Origin: Wenzhouxiangella sp.
GTDB lineage: Bacteria; Pseudomonadota; Gammaproteobacteria; Xanthomonadales; Wenzhouxiangellaceae
NCBI GenBank assembly: GCA_007135935.1
Contig: SLIA01000253.1
Coordinates: forward strand, 1 to 37,248
Length of the DNA: 37,248 nt
Direction of reading: 5' to 3'
Shown here: positions 7,470-15,961 of the stretch, one piece after another
How the letters are laid out: every line of letters begins with the position of its first letter
Position numbering within the stretch: the stretch's first letter is position 1
The notes under the pieces: model-generated
What the model was told of the DNA's origin: nothing
Seen by the model: only the letters and a program-made list of their open reading frames with translations
Databases searched by the model: none
Position numbers and translations under genes: made by a program

Positions 7470-8533
7470 GTCAACGCAAGATCCTGTTTGTCGACCGCGA
7501 CGGCTGCCTGATCGAAGAACCGGCCGACGAACAAGTCGATTCCTTCGAGAAATTCGCCCTGATGCCCGGTGTCATCCCGGCGCTCCTCAAACTCAAGGCC
7601 GCCGGCTACCGTTTCGTGCTGGTCTCCAACCAGGACGGCCTGGGCACCGAGGCCTTCCCGCAAGAACAGTTCGAAGGCCCGCACCGGCTGATGCAACAGA
7701 TACTGAGCTCACAGGGCATCACCTTCGAGGCCGAGCACATCGACCCCACCCTGCCCGAGGAGAATGCGCCGACGCGCAAGCCAGGCGTGGGCATGCTGCT
7801 CGATTACCTGGCCGACCCCAAGCTCGATCGTGAACGCTCGGCGGTGGTCGGTGACCGCGAAACCGACCTGGCGCTGGCGCGCAACATGGGCCTGCCCGGC
7901 TATCGCGTCGGCCCGGAGGGCGGGAGCTGGGACGAGGTGGCACGCGCCATTATCGATAACGACCGCACCGGCAAGGTTTCGCGCACCACGCGCGAAACCG
8001 CCATCGACGTCAGCGTCAATCTCGACCAGGGCAAGCCGGTCGTCATCTCCACCGGCATCGGCTTTTTCGATCACATGCTCGAACAGATCGCCGCGCATGG
8101 CGGCTTTGCGCTGGAGCTGACCTGTACCGGCGATCTCGAGGTCGACGAACACCACACCGTCGAAGACTGCGCGCTCGCGCTCGGCAGCGCCATCGACCAG
8201 GCCCTGTCGGATCGCTCAGGCATCGGCCGCTACGGTTTCACCCTGCCCATGGACGAGGCGCTGGCGCAGGTGGCGATCGACCTGTCCGGTCGCCCGGCCT
8301 GCGTGATCAACGGCGAATTCCCGCGCGAATCGGTTGGCGGTCTTCACACCGAGATGGTCACCCACTTCTTCGCCTCGCTGGCGCAGACCCTGCGCGCCGC
8401 CATCCATATCGACGTGCGCGGCGAGAACACCCACCACATGGTCGAGGCCTGCTTCAAGGGCGTCGGCCGGGCACTTAGACCGGCGCTTGCACGCACCGAT
8501 TCCGGCACGCCGTCGACCAAGGGAATGTTGTGA
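7466..8533 (+). CDS. hisB: Bifunctional histidinol-phosphatase / imidazoleglycerol-phosphate dehydratase
   Basis: A 355-residue fusion typical of gammaproteobacteria. Residues 1 to about 165 form the HAD-type histidinol-phosphatase, with the DRDGCLIEEP catalytic loop (nucleophile and acid aspartates) and VVGDRETDLALARNMG. The rest is the manganese-dependent dehydratase, with STGIGFFDHMLEQIAAHGGF, the EVDEHHTVEDCALALGSAI metal-binding motif and ENTHHMVEACFKGVGRAL. It carries out the sixth and eighth steps of the pathway. The start overlaps hisC (ATGA); the chain of coupling ends here, and a folded spacer of about 225 bases follows before hisH. Confidence 0.97.
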   Translation: MSQRKILFVDRDGCLIEEPADEQVDSFEKFALMPGVIPALLKLKAAGYRFVLVSNQDGLGTEAFPQEQFEGPHRLMQQILSSQGITFEAEHIDPTLPEENAPTRKPGVGMLLDYLADPKLDRERSAVVGDRETDLALARNMGLPGYRVGPEGGSWDEVARAIIDNDRTGKVSRTTRETAIDVSVNLDQGKPVVISTGIGFFDHMLEQIAAHGGFALELTCTGDLEVDEHHTVEDCALALGSAIDQALSDRSGIGRYGFTLPMDEALAQVAIDLSGRPACVINGEFPRESVGGLHTEMVTHFFASLAQTLRAAIHIDVRGENTHHMVEACFKGVGRALRPALARTDSGTPSTKGML

Positions 8534-8540
8534 TGAGAGC

Positions 8541-8722
8541 AAATTCGAAATTCGAAATAGCAAATCCGAAACAAGCACGAAGCACGAAACACGAAACACG
8601 AAACGGCCGACGTGCTGGCACACCTGGCAGGCGACACGACAGCACCGCTGCGGCCCTTGCGAGTTTCGAATTTCGGATTTCGAATTTGTTTCGCATTTGG
8701 TGCTTCGGATTTCGAGTTTTTC
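8541..8722. repeat. Heptamer-periodic inverted-repeat element between hisB and hisH
   Basis: The left arm (8541-8603) is nine in-phase heptamers: AAATTCG, AAATTCG, AAATAGC, AAATCCG, AAACAAG, CACGAAG, then CACGAAA three times. The right arm (8660-8722) is again heptameric and largely complementary: CGAGTTT, CGAATTT, CGGATTT, CGAATTT, GTTTCGC, ATTTGGT, GCTTCGG, ATTTCGA, GTTTTTC. Between them, GTGCTG at 8612-8617 and CAGCAC at 8640-8645 pair. The arms are far poorer in GC than the neighbouring genes. No coding frame is convincing here. Confidence 0.8.
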
Positions 8723-8759
8723 CCTGCACCCAAATCAATCACCTCAAAAAGTCCGTGCC

Positions 8760-9353
8760 ATGACCATCTCCATCATCGATTCCGGCGGCGCCAATATCGG
8801 GTCGGTGGTTCATGCGCTGGGTCGGCTCGGTGTCGAGAGCGTGCTCACGCGCGATGCCGAGGAGATTCGTGCCGCGTCGCATGTCATTCTGCCGGGTGTG
8901 GGCGTGGCCGCCAGCGCCATGGCGGCACTGCGCGAGGCGAAGCTGGTCGAGGTGATCCGCTCGCTGACCCAGCCGGTGCTCGGCATCTGCCTGGGTTTGC
9001 AGTTGCTCTACGAGTCGTCCGACGAGGGCGGGGTCGAATGCCTGGGCATTCTGCCCGGGCGCGTTAAGCGGCTTGCCGGCGGAGAGGGACTGAGACTACC
9101 GCACATGGGCTGGAACCGGTTAAGCTGGCGGCAAGACGATCCACTCGCCCGGGGCCTGGAGGGCAGCGAATGGTTCTATTTCGTCCACAGCTTTGCCGCA
9201 CCCACCGACCATGCCGTGGCCACGGCCGCGCACGGCCAGACATTTGCCGCCGTGGTCCGCCACGGCAACTTCGCCGCCTGCCAGTTCCACCCGGAGAAAT
9301 CGGCCGGCCCCGGCGCCCGAATCCTGCGCAATTTTCTCGGTCAACCCCGATGA
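8760..9353 (+). CDS. hisH: Imidazole glycerol phosphate synthase, glutaminase subunit
   Basis: A 197-residue class I glutamine amidotransferase that supplies ammonia to HisF. The nucleophilic cysteine is in the PVLGICLGLQLLYE elbow, and the catalytic His-Glu pair is in FAACQFHPEKSAG near the C-terminus; PHMGWNRL and FYFVHSFAA are further family segments. The start MTISIIDSGGANIGSV fits the family, although no clear Shine-Dalgarno sequence precedes it. Unlike the genes before it, hisH is not coupled to its upstream neighbour, and a second repeat spacer separates it from hisA. Confidence 0.96.
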   Translation: MTISIIDSGGANIGSVVHALGRLGVESVLTRDAEEIRAASHVILPGVGVAASAMAALREAKLVEVIRSLTQPVLGICLGLQLLYESSDEGGVECLGILPGRVKRLAGGEGLRLPHMGWNRLSWRQDDPLARGLEGSEWFYFVHSFAAPTDHAVATAAHGQTFAAVVRHGNFAACQFHPEKSAGPGARILRNFLGQPR

Positions 9354-9392
9354 GCAGCCCAATTTGCCAACTTTCAGTCTTCCTAAAGAATG

Positions 9393-9480
9393 AACCACAG
9401 AGGGCACAGAGTTCACAGAGAAGATCAATGATAAATCTTTTCTCTGTGTGCTGTGTGCTCTGCGCTCTCTGTGGTTAAGG
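9393..9480. repeat. Nonamer-periodic inverted repeat between hisH and hisA
   Basis: The left arm has CACAGAGGG, CACAGAGTT and CACAGAGAA (9396-9422) in strict period 9. The right arm (9442-9476) reads CTCTGTGTG, CTGTGTGCT, CTGCGCTCT, CTGTGGTT. The outer ten bases AACCACAGAG and CTCTGTGGTT pair perfectly. The final bases run into TTAAGGAG, so the distal edge of the element abuts or supplies the ribosome binding site of hisA. Confidence 0.8.
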
Positions 9481-9489
9481 AGAATCATC

Positions 9490-10224
9490 ATGATTGTCAT
9501 TCCGGCCATTGACCTGCGAGGCGGTCGCGTGGTGCGCCTGGAGCAGGGCGATTACGGGCGCGAACACCGCTACACGATCGATCCGCTGGCACTGGCCGAG
9601 CGCTACGCCACGGCTGGCGCCCGGCTCATCCACGTGGTCGATCTCGACAGCGCGCGATCCGGCGGCGAGGCCAATCTCGAAGTCATCGAACAGATCTGTA
9701 GCGAGATCGACGTGCCGGTGCAGACCGGCGGCGGCGTGCGCTCGCGCGAGGATCTCGACCGGCGGCTAGAAGCCGGCGCGAAGCGTGTGGTCATCGGCAG
9801 CCTGTGCGTGACCGAGACCGACACCGTCGGCCAGTGGCTGGACGAACTGGGGCCCGACTCCATCGTCGCCGGGCTGGATGTGACCCGCGGCATGGACGGC
9901 GGCTGGATGCCGCGCATCGCCGGCTGGACCCGCGAGGGCCGCGACGATCTGTTCACCCTGCTCGACCGGCTGATGAAGCACGGCCTGCAACACCTGCTGT
10001 GCACCGATATCGAGCGTGACGGCATGTTTTCCGGCCCCTCGCTGGGGCTGTACCGCGAAATCTGCGACCGCCAGCCGAAGCTCAAGGTGCAGGCCTCCGG
10101 CGGCATCGGATCGGGCGCCGACATCAAGTCGGTTTCGACCACGCGGGTCAGCGGCTGCATTATCGGCCGCGCCCTGCTCGAGAATCGCGTGTCCGTCACC
10201 GAGATTGCCCGATGGTCGCCGTAA
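9490..10224 (+). CDS. hisA: Phosphoribosylformimino-AICAR-phosphate isomerase (HisA)
   Basis: A 244-residue (beta/alpha)8 barrel that converts ProFAR to PRFAR, the fourth step. The two catalytic aspartates are visible in [14 protein letters not shown] at the N-terminus and [15 protein letters not shown] in mid-protein; both phosphate-binding half-barrel motifs (VQTGGGVRS and [13 protein letters not shown]) are present. AAGGAG 8 bases before the ATG fixes the start at 9490. The 3' end overlaps hisF by 13 bases. Confidence 0.96.
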   Translation: MIVIPAIDLRGGRVVRLEQGDYGREHRYTIDPLALAERYATAGARLIHVVDLDSARSGGEANLEVIEQICSEIDVPVQTGGGVRSREDLDRRLEAGAKRVVIGSLCVTETDTVGQWLDELGPDSIVAGLDVTRGMDGGWMPRIAGWTREGRDDLFTLLDRLMKHGLQHLLCTDIERDGMFSGPSLGLYREICDRQPKLKVQASGGIGSGADIKSVSTTRVSGCIIGRALLENRVSVTEIARWSP

Positions 10225-10979
10225 GAATCATTCCCTGCCTGGACGTTCGCGACGGCCGGGTGGTCAAGGGCGTGCGTTTCCGCAACCACCGCGACATGGG
10301 CGATATCGTGGCCCTGGCCGAACGCTACCGCGATGCCGGGGCCGACGAACTGGTGTTCTACGACATCACCGCCAGTCCGCAAAAGCGCAGTGTCGATGTC
10401 GAATGGGTGGAGCGGGTGGCCGCGGCCATCGACATTCCCTTCTGTGTCGCCGGCGGCATTCGCGATGTGGCCACGGCCCGGGCCGTACTGCACGCCGGGG
10501 CCGACAAGATCTCGGTCAATTCCCCGGCACTCGAACGCCCCGATCTGGTCACCGAGCTGGCCGACGCCTTCGGTTCGCAATGCGTGGTCGTCGGTATCGA
10601 CTCCATCCGCGACGGCGATGAATTGCGCGTTCGCCAGTACACCGGCGATCCCGACAACATGGTCGACCCGCGCCGCGACACCGCCAGCTGGGTCGACGAA
10701 GTCCAGCGCCTGGGCGCCGGCGAAATCGTGCTCAACTGCATGGACGCCGATGGCGTGAGAACCGGCTACGACATCGACCAGCTCGCCGCCATGCGCAAGC
10801 GCTGCCGGGTGCCGCTGATCGCTTCCGGCGGCGCCGGCGCGCCCGAGCACTTCCTGGAGGTGTTTCAACAAGCCGATGTCGACGGTGCCCTGGCCGCCAC
10901 CGTATTCCATTCCGGCCAGATCGCCATCCCCGACCTCAAGGCCTGGCTGAGCGACCATGACGTGCAGGTGCGGGTTTGA
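10212..10979 (+). CDS. hisF: Imidazole glycerol phosphate synthase, cyclase subunit
   Basis: A 255-residue barrel homologous to HisA that uses ammonia from HisH to make imidazole glycerol phosphate and AICAR. The catalytic aspartates lie in [19 protein letters not shown] and [14 protein letters not shown]; phosphate-binding motifs are FCVAGGIRD and [13 protein letters not shown]. It starts inside hisA (13-base overlap), so the two barrels are coupled. A third folded spacer separates it from hisIE. Confidence 0.97.
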   Translation: MVAVRIIPCLDVRDGRVVKGVRFRNHRDMGDIVALAERYRDAGADELVFYDITASPQKRSVDVEWVERVAAAIDIPFCVAGGIRDVATARAVLHAGADKISVNSPALERPDLVTELADAFGSQCVVVGIDSIRDGDELRVRQYTGDPDNMVDPRRDTASWVDEVQRLGAGEIVLNCMDADGVRTGYDIDQLAAMRKRCRVPLIASGGAGAPEHFLEVFQQADVDGALAATVFHSGQIAIPDLKAWLSDHDVQVRV

Positions 10980-10992
10980 GCTTCAATCAATT

Positions 10993-11055
10993 AACACGAA
11001 GGACACGAAGAAGGCACGAAGGTAACCAGATCATTTCTTCGTGATCCTCCTGTTA
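10993..11055. repeat. Imperfect hairpin of CACGAAG words between hisF and hisIE
   Basis: The left side has AACACGAAG, GACACGAAG and AAGGCACGAAG (10993-11021), a CACGAAG word at spacings of 9 and 11 bases. The right side (11035-11055) contains TTCTTCGTG-A-TCCT, complementary to AGGA-CACGAAGAA apart from a one-base bulge, and then TGTTA against TAACA. No coding frame lies in this spacer. Confidence 0.7.
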
Positions 11056-11075
11056 CATCTCTTGCGAGCAATTGA

Positions 11076-11696
11076 ATGAACACCAAACTGGAACCAACAA
11101 GCGAACTGGACTGGGACAAGGGCGACGGGCTGCTGCCGGCCATCGTGCAGGATGCCGATGACGGACGCGTGCTGATGCTCGGCTACATGAATGCCGAGGC
11201 GCTGGACAAGACCCGCCGGACCGGGCAGGTCACGTTCTACTCGCGCAGCAAGCAGCGCCTGTGGACCAAGGGCGAGACTTCCGGCAACGTGCTCGAACTC
11301 ATCGACCTGGCCGCCGACTGCGACCGCGACACCCTGCTTATCCAGGCCCGGCCGGCCGGACCGGCCTGCCATACCGGCAGCGACACCTGCTTTGGCAACA
11401 CCACCTGGCCCGCGGCCGGATTTCTTGCCCGGCTCGACCGGGTGGTGGCCGCGCGCAGCGGCGCGGATCCCGAATCGAGCTACACCGCCCGGCTGCTGGC
11501 CGAAGGCACAGCGCGCTGTGCTCAGAAAGTGGGGGAGGAAGGGGTGGAAACGGCGCTGGCGGCGGTCAGCGGGGAAGCCTCGTCAATGGACAACGAGGCC
11601 GCCGACCTGCTCTATCACCTGCTGGTCTGCCTGCGCTCGGCAGGCAGTGATCTCGACCGGGTCATGGACGTACTGATCAGGCGGCACACAGGCTGA
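11076..11696 (+). CDS. hisI: Bifunctional phosphoribosyl-AMP cyclohydrolase / phosphoribosyl-ATP pyrophosphatase
   Basis: A 206-residue HisIE fusion for steps two and three. The HisI part (about residues 1-115) shows [31 protein letters not shown] and the metal-binding [10 protein letters not shown]...[12 protein letters not shown] region. The HisE part (about 120-206) shows [20 protein letters not shown] and [15 protein letters not shown], the MazG-like pyrophosphatase helices. It is the last gene of the operon and overlaps the convergent EAL gene by 20 bases, leaving no room for a dedicated terminator. Confidence 0.96.
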   Translation: MNTKLEPTSELDWDKGDGLLPAIVQDADDGRVLMLGYMNAEALDKTRRTGQVTFYSRSKQRLWTKGETSGNVLELIDLAADCDRDTLLIQARPAGPACHTGSDTCFGNTTWPAAGFLARLDRVVAARSGADPESSYTARLLAEGTARCAQKVGEEGVETALAAVSGEASSMDNEAADLLYHLLVCLRSAGSDLDRVMDVLIRRHTG

Positions 11697-12495
11697 ACTC
11701 AGCACTTTCCAGTTCGTCGGCGCCGCCATGGATGGCTGCGGCCGTTTCTGCTGCCGGATGTGACAGCTTTTCCGGGCGGCCGAAGTAAAAGCCCTGGAAC
11801 TGCTCGATGCCGGTAGCGGCCAGCCACTCGACTTCGGCCAGGTGTTCGACACCCGCCGCGATCGGGGTGATGCCCAGCGCCTTGCTGGTCGCTACGATGC
11901 CACAGACCATGGCCTGGCGGCGCGAGCTGGCATGGACGTTGCTGATCAGCTCCCGGTCGAGCTTGACGAACTCCGGGCGCAGCACGGCCAGACGCTTGAG
12001 GCCGGCCTCGCCCACGCCGAAGTTGTCGGCCAGCACGCGGAAACCGTACTTGTTGGCCTGCGCACGCACCGAGGCAAGCTGGCGGGGACTGCCCAGCCGC
12101 GCCAGGGTCGAGAATTCCAGCACGATCTGACCCGGATTCAGCCGACTCGCGGCCACCGCCTCGGCCGTAGCTTCCAGCGCCATCGACAGCGTGTTGGCAT
12201 CGACCTCGGTGCAGTTGAGATGCAGCGTGCCCTGCAAGCCGGCACGATCGGCATCGGCGATGGCGCGCATGCGGCAGGCCTGGTCGAAGAAGAAGAGGTT
12301 TTCCGGCCGGACACCGGCAATGAGCTCGTGGGCAGACTCGCCATAGAGGCCGCGCACCAGCGCTTCATGACCGATCGTGACCTCCGAGTTCACCGACACC
12401 ACCCGCTGGAACGCGAAGCGGATTCCGACATCGATGACGTCGGCGTAGTCGCTGAGCCGGTTGCCGTAGTTCGTGGTGTAGTCGAGATCGTTCAT
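11677..12495 (-). CDS. Stand-alone EAL-domain protein, probably catalytically impaired
   Basis: A 272-residue protein consisting of one EAL domain with no sensor or GGDEF domain. The EAL motif itself is kept (GHEALVRG, residues 42-49) as are the lysine of FVKLD (177-180) and QGFYFGRP (234-241). Other sites deviate: LADNFG (155-160) replaces the DDFG motif, changing the second aspartate to asparagine, and AAGVE (213-217) replaces AEGVE, losing the glutamate needed for the metal site. EFSTLAR stands where EITE is usual. It may bind cyclic di-GMP or a partner protein rather than hydrolyse it; that is inference. AGGGAAAG precedes the ATG, and a consensus sigma-54 promoter lies 59-73 bases upstream. 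Confidence 0.85.
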   Translation of the reverse strand: MNDLDYTTNYGNRLSDYADVIDVGIRFAFQRVVSVNSEVTIGHEALVRGLYGESAHELIAGVRPENLFFFDQACRMRAIADADRAGLQGTLHLNCTEVDANTLSMALEATAEAVAASRLNPGQIVLEFSTLARLGSPRQLASVRAQANKYGFRVLADNFGVGEAGLKRLAVLRPEFVKLDRELISNVHASSRRQAMVCGIVATSKALGITPIAAGVEHLAEVEWLAATGIEQFQGFYFGRPEKLSHPAAETAAAIHGGADELESAEFSLCAA

Positions 12496-12553
12496 GATGC
12501 TTTCCCTTTTTTTGATTGAACGCTGAAGCGTTGTGGTCTTTGCCTGTGTTCAA

Positions 12554-12568
12554 GCAAATTTCGTGCCA
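12554..12568 (-). promoter_or_regulatory. Consensus sigma-54 promoter of the EAL gene
   Basis: Minus-strand TGGCACGAAATTTGC matches TGGCACG-N4-TTGC at every fixed position and is followed by T, as in the extended consensus. The predicted start near 12542 leaves a leader of about 47 bases. Confidence 0.85.
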
Positions 12569-12667
12569 CAAGGGAAAGATGTGATCAACCTACCGCAATT
12601 CGGACAGAGGGCGCGCCCTGGCTCACGGAAAACCGGCGCGCCTCGAGCGGTCCAGCCAGTCAGCCGG

Positions 12668-13417
12668 TTACGCTTTTTGTCGTGCGCTTGCGCAAAATTG
12701 TCGGTACTGCTCCAGCGCATCGGCCAGGCCGGCCTCGTAGAAACGCCGGCCGAACTCGCGGCTGGCGCGCTGGGGCTCCGAACCGATGCGACCGTCGGGA
12801 AAGGAGGCGCGATAGCCGGCGGCATCGCGAATGGCCCCGTCGGGCGCGCGTTTGGGCGCCAGTTCGGCATCACGCTGCTGGTCGGGCCAGGCGTGCCAGG
12901 TCAGCGAGACTTCCGAGGCGGTGGCATGCTTGCCGTCGGCCTCGCCGAACAACTCGCGCGACAGTTTCGTCACCCGGGGTCCGGCGAACCAGTTGCCCAG
13001 CTTGAGATGCAGGCCGGAGGCTTGCCCCGCGAGACTGGCATCGGCCCACAGCTCGGCGAACGCCGCCTGGACAGTGGCGATGTTGCCGCCATGTCCATTG
13101 AGAAAGTAAAAGTGGGTGAAACCCTGGCTGGCCAGCGAGGCGACCACATCGCGGACCACGGCGATCAGCGTCGAGGGCTTGAGCGTGATCGACCCCGGGA
13201 AGGCCAGGTGATGCTGGGCCATGCCGATACTCAGCGTCGGGGCCACCAGAATGCCCTCCTCGGCCATGCCCGCGGCAATGGTTTCCGGGCAGATGGCATC
13301 GGTGCCGATCAGGCCGGTGGGACCATGCTGCTCGGTCGAACCGATGGGAACGACCACCCCGGTGGATTGCTTCAGGTAGGCCTCGACTTCGGGCCAGGTG
13401 GACAGTTGCAGACGCAT
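12668..13417 (-). CDS. Creatininase family amidohydrolase
   Basis: A 249-residue member of the creatininase / MftE-like family, zinc amidohydrolases that open cyclic amides or cleave peptides. The metal ligands are visible: VVPIGSTEQHGPTGLIGTD (Glu, His, Asp), FLNGHGGN, and the glutamate of GKHATASEVSLTW. The true substrate is unknown; relatives include creatininase, a riboflavin-pathway formamide hydrolase and mycofactocin protease, and nothing here indicates which. AAGGAGCCC lies about 8 bases upstream of the ATG. The gene follows the chorismatase-like gene by 36 bases on the same strand, suggesting joint transcription. Confidence 0.88.
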   Translation of the reverse strand: MRLQLSTWPEVEAYLKQSTGVVVPIGSTEQHGPTGLIGTDAICPETIAAGMAEEGILVAPTLSIGMAQHHLAFPGSITLKPSTLIAVVRDVVASLASQGFTHFYFLNGHGGNIATVQAAFAELWADASLAGQASGLHLKLGNWFAGPRVTKLSRELFGEADGKHATASEVSLTWHAWPDQQRDAELAPKRAPDGAIRDAAGYRASFPDGRIGSEPQRASREFGRRFYEAGLADALEQYRQFCASARQKA

Positions 13418-13453
13418 CGCTTGGGCTCCTTGTTTATGTGATTCAGAACGGTC

Positions 13454-14464
13454 TCAACCCGGGGCACCGGCCCCCGGTTCCAGGCCATGCCACGCCTCCA
13501 TCTCGACGAGCAGGTCACGCCGGCAGATATCGCCGCGCAGTCCGGCCAGCCGCACCCCGGGCCAGCGCGCGCGCAGGCGCTTTTCCACCGGCGGCCAGTC
13601 GCCCGGCTGGCGCACGTAGACTCTCACCAGGCTCCCGTCCCCCGGCAGGCGGGGGCCGGAAAGTTCCAGCCGGTCGGTCGCGGCGGCAATCAGGGCCTCG
13701 ACGTTGGCCGCCGCCTCGTCGGTCTGGGCCAGCACATCGCCCGGATGCGCCGTGGCATGACCGACCACGCTGGCGGTCCCGGAAATCAGAAGCCCGGTTC
13801 GACCATGGGCAATCGGCAATGCCGTGGCGCGCGCAAATGCCGGACTACGCGGGCCGTAGCGCCGCGGGTAGGCCCAGGCCGGCACCTGGCGCGGATTCTC
13901 GATGGCCAGTCCGGCGCGACGACCAGCCAGCGCAAACAGACGAAACCGCTTCTCGTCACTGCCGATGGCGGTGGCCGCGCACATCGCCGCATCTTCCAGG
14001 CCCGCCTCGCTCAACGCCCGGCCGCGCCCGACACAGAAGCGCCGGTAGCGCTCACGATCGCCGTCGCCATGGTTGATGCCCGGCATGAAGTTCCAGATAC
14101 GCAACAGCTCCGGGAAGCCGGCCGCGCGCACCTGCCCGATCAGATCGCGATACAGCGCATGGGCCAGCGGTTCGGGATCGGCCTCGCGATCGTCCGGCCT
14201 GGACAAGGCCACGCTCAGCAAGCCACCCCCCCGGGCCCACCAGCCATCCTCAGTCCTTGCCGTTTCGACCACCGAAGGAACCAGCCAGGACTCACGCTCG
14301 AAATCCCCGCCCAGCCAGACCAGCCCGGTGCCAACGGCCTGGCGCTCCATGCCAGGCGCGCCAAGATTGAAGCCGAGCAGCGGCTGTCCGGCAGAACGAC
14401 CGGAACAGACTTCAAGCGGGGGCTCGCGACCGACGCGGGAGGAACGAATCATGGTCGATGACAT
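13454..14464 (-). CDS. Chorismatase-like protein (XanB2/FkbO/Hyg5 family)
   Basis: A 336-residue protein resembling XanB2, which converts chorismate to 3- and 4-hydroxybenzoate for aryl-polyene pigment and ubiquinone, and the FkbO/Hyg5 chorismatases. Diagnostic segments are FPELLRIWNFMPGINHGDGD, RERYRRFCVGRGRAL, NPRQVPAWAYPRRYGPRSPA, LLISGTASVVGHATAHPGDV and QTDEAAANVEALI, the last two giving the YjgF-like fold. No other pigment genes lie in the window, so a role in hydroxybenzoate supply is inference from the family. The start at 14464 is uncertain by a few codons; another methionine lies four residues on. Confidence 0.82.
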   Translation of the reverse strand: MSSTMIRSSRVGREPPLEVCSGRSAGQPLLGFNLGAPGMERQAVGTGLVWLGGDFERESWLVPSVVETARTEDGWWARGGGLLSVALSRPDDREADPEPLAHALYRDLIGQVRAAGFPELLRIWNFMPGINHGDGDRERYRRFCVGRGRALSEAGLEDAAMCAATAIGSDEKRFRLFALAGRRAGLAIENPRQVPAWAYPRRYGPRSPAFARATALPIAHGRTGLLISGTASVVGHATAHPGDVLAQTDEAAANVEALIAAATDRLELSGPRLPGDGSLVRVYVRQPGDWPPVEKRLRARWPGVRLAGLRGDICRRDLLVEMEAWHGLEPGAGAPG

Positions 14465-14489
14465 GAACCCATTCTAACGCCGGCCATGA

Positions 14490-14511
14490 CAGGTGACCTT
14501 TGTCAGGTGAC
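14490..14511. promoter_or_regulatory. Direct repeat between divergent genes
   Basis: CAGGTGAC occurs at 14490-14497 and again at 14504-14511, 14 bases apart, between the divergent chorismatase-like and DUF418 genes. It may be a regulator site; no partner is identified. Confidence 0.3.
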
Positions 14512-14559
14512 TGAACGGCCCCGATGACCTAATCTGGGGCCAAAACCGGGAACACGAAC

Positions 14560-15777
14560 ATGCATCAGCCTTTGCAACCTGCCACCGATCGCCTCGAACA
14601 CCTCGACGTACTGCGCGGTTTCGCCCTGCTCGGCATTCTGCTGGTGAACTTCGAATGGTTCACCCGGCCGCTGCAGGCCATCGTGCTCGGCGCCGAGCCG
14701 GAACTGGCCGGGCTTGATGCCGCCGCCGACTTTCTGATTCAGGTTCTGGCCGAAGGCAAGTTCTATCCGCTGTTTTCCATGCTGTTCGGCGCCGGTTTCG
14801 CGCTGATGGCCGAGCGAGCCCTGAGCCGTCACACGCCGTTCTGGGGCATCTATCTCAGGCGGCTGTCGGTGCTGGCAGTGTTCGGTTTGGCCCACATGAT
14901 CCTGGTCTGGGCCGGCGATATCCTGCTGGTCTACTCCCTGACCGCTTTCGTCATGGTCGTGCTTTTTCGCAAGACGCCAACCCGGCGACTCTGGAAATGG
15001 GCACTGCCGTTCATCTTCCTGCCCGTGATCGTGATGTGGCTGGGCACGGTCGCCATCGAGGCCAGTCGACTCGATCCCCAGGCCCACGAAGCGGTGATGA
15101 CCGAATTCGAGCAGGACGAACAGGCGCATCGCGAACACATCGCTCGCGCCACGGCCATTCATGCCGAAGGCAGCTGGCGCGAGAACGTGGGCCAGCGCCT
15201 GGACGACATGCGCTTCACGCTCACTTACTTCGTTTTCTGGACGCCCCCGGTGCTCGGTTTCTTCCTGATCGGGCGGTGGCTGATCGCCAGCGGTCGGCTG
15301 ACGCGTCCGGCAGAGCATCGCATGTGGTTGCGCCGCTGGCGCTCGCGCGGGCTGTTCATCGGCCTGCCACTGGCCATCGCCGGAACGCTGCTCCTGCGCG
15401 AGGCGAACATGATGGTGCCGACTGTCACGGGCGCACTCGGCCTGACACTGGCAACGATTGCCGGCCTGCTGCTGGCGCTGGCTTACCTGTCGGTCGTCAC
15501 CCTGGGCGCAAGGCGACTGGCATTCCTGGCCCCGGCCGGCCAGATGGCGCTGAGCAACTACCTGGCCCAGTCGCTGTTCTGGACCTGGATGATCTACGGC
15601 CACGGCGTCGGCCTGTGGGGACAGTTACCGCGCTCGGTGCAACTGGTGCTGGCCCTCGGATTCTTTGCCGCACAGGTGGTCATCAGTGTCTGGTGGATGA
15701 GTCGCTTCCGATTCGGCCCGGCCGAGTGGCTGTGGCGCAGCCTCAGCTACTGGCGCCTGCAACCCATGCGGCGTTGA
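14560..15777 (+). CDS. DUF418 (YeiB-like) membrane protein
   Basis: A 405-residue integral membrane protein with about ten hydrophobic segments. The N-terminal RLEHLDVLRGFALLGILLVN and FYPLFSMLFGAGFALM, and the C-terminal LAPAGQMALSNYLAQSLFW and FGPAEWLWRSLSYW, are hallmarks of the DUF418/YeiB family, which is related to membrane acyltransferases. Biochemical function is not established. A short charged loop around residues 170-215 is the main soluble part. No strong Shine-Dalgarno sequence precedes the ATG. It is followed by a perfect 12-base palindrome and another hairpin before the next gene. Confidence 0.85.
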   Translation: MHQPLQPATDRLEHLDVLRGFALLGILLVNFEWFTRPLQAIVLGAEPELAGLDAAADFLIQVLAEGKFYPLFSMLFGAGFALMAERALSRHTPFWGIYLRRLSVLAVFGLAHMILVWAGDILLVYSLTAFVMVVLFRKTPTRRLWKWALPFIFLPVIVMWLGTVAIEASRLDPQAHEAVMTEFEQDEQAHREHIARATAIHAEGSWRENVGQRLDDMRFTLTYFVFWTPPVLGFFLIGRWLIASGRLTRPAEHRMWLRRWRSRGLFIGLPLAIAGTLLLREANMMVPTVTGALGLTLATIAGLLLALAYLSVVTLGARRLAFLAPAGQMALSNYLAQSLFWTWMIYGHGVGLWGQLPRSVQLVLALGFFAAQVVISVWWMSRFRFGPAEWLWRSLSYWRLQPMRR

Positions 15778-15778
15778 C

Positions 15779-15790
15779 GTGACGCGTCAC
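15779..15790. promoter_or_regulatory. Perfect 12-base palindrome
   Basis: GTGACGCGTCAC begins 2 bases after the DUF418 stop codon, about 170 bases upstream of the PAS-GGDEF-EAL gene. It has the form of an operator but could be chance. Confidence 0.3.
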
Positions 15791-15868
15791 AAGCGTACGT
15801 CCTCCGGCACGGCCCGGGCTGAACGACACCCGCTCCACGTCCGGCGATGCGCACTTGCCGGGGCAGCA

Positions 15869-15890
15869 CGTGTGCCGTTGCCGGCACACG
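15869..15890. terminator. Perfect 9-bp hairpin downstream of the DUF418 gene
   Basis: CGTGTGCCG (15869-15877) and CGGCACACG (15882-15890) pair exactly around a TTGC loop. There is no T-run, so it may be a factor-dependent stop, an operator or a leader structure of the PAS-GGDEF-EAL gene. Confidence 0.35.
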
Positions 15891-15961
15891 CAAGACTGCA
15901 ATGGCGATTGCATGTATGCTAGTGGGCCATGCTCCCAGACTGCTGACGAACGATACGCCCC

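Noticed and set aside
8541-8722. Possible CRISPR-like repeat
   Set aside because: Units are 7 bases without unique spacers and the two halves are complementary, so it is not a CRISPR array.
11583-11852. Minus-strand 89-codon frame across the hisIE/EAL junction
   Set aside because: It is out of frame with both genes and has no ribosome site or motif.
15805-15819. Sigma-54-like CGGCACGGCCCGGGC upstream of the PAS-GGDEF-EAL gene
   Set aside because: The -12 half is a GC run without TT, and the predicted leader would be about 130 bases; likely a chance match in GC-rich DNA.
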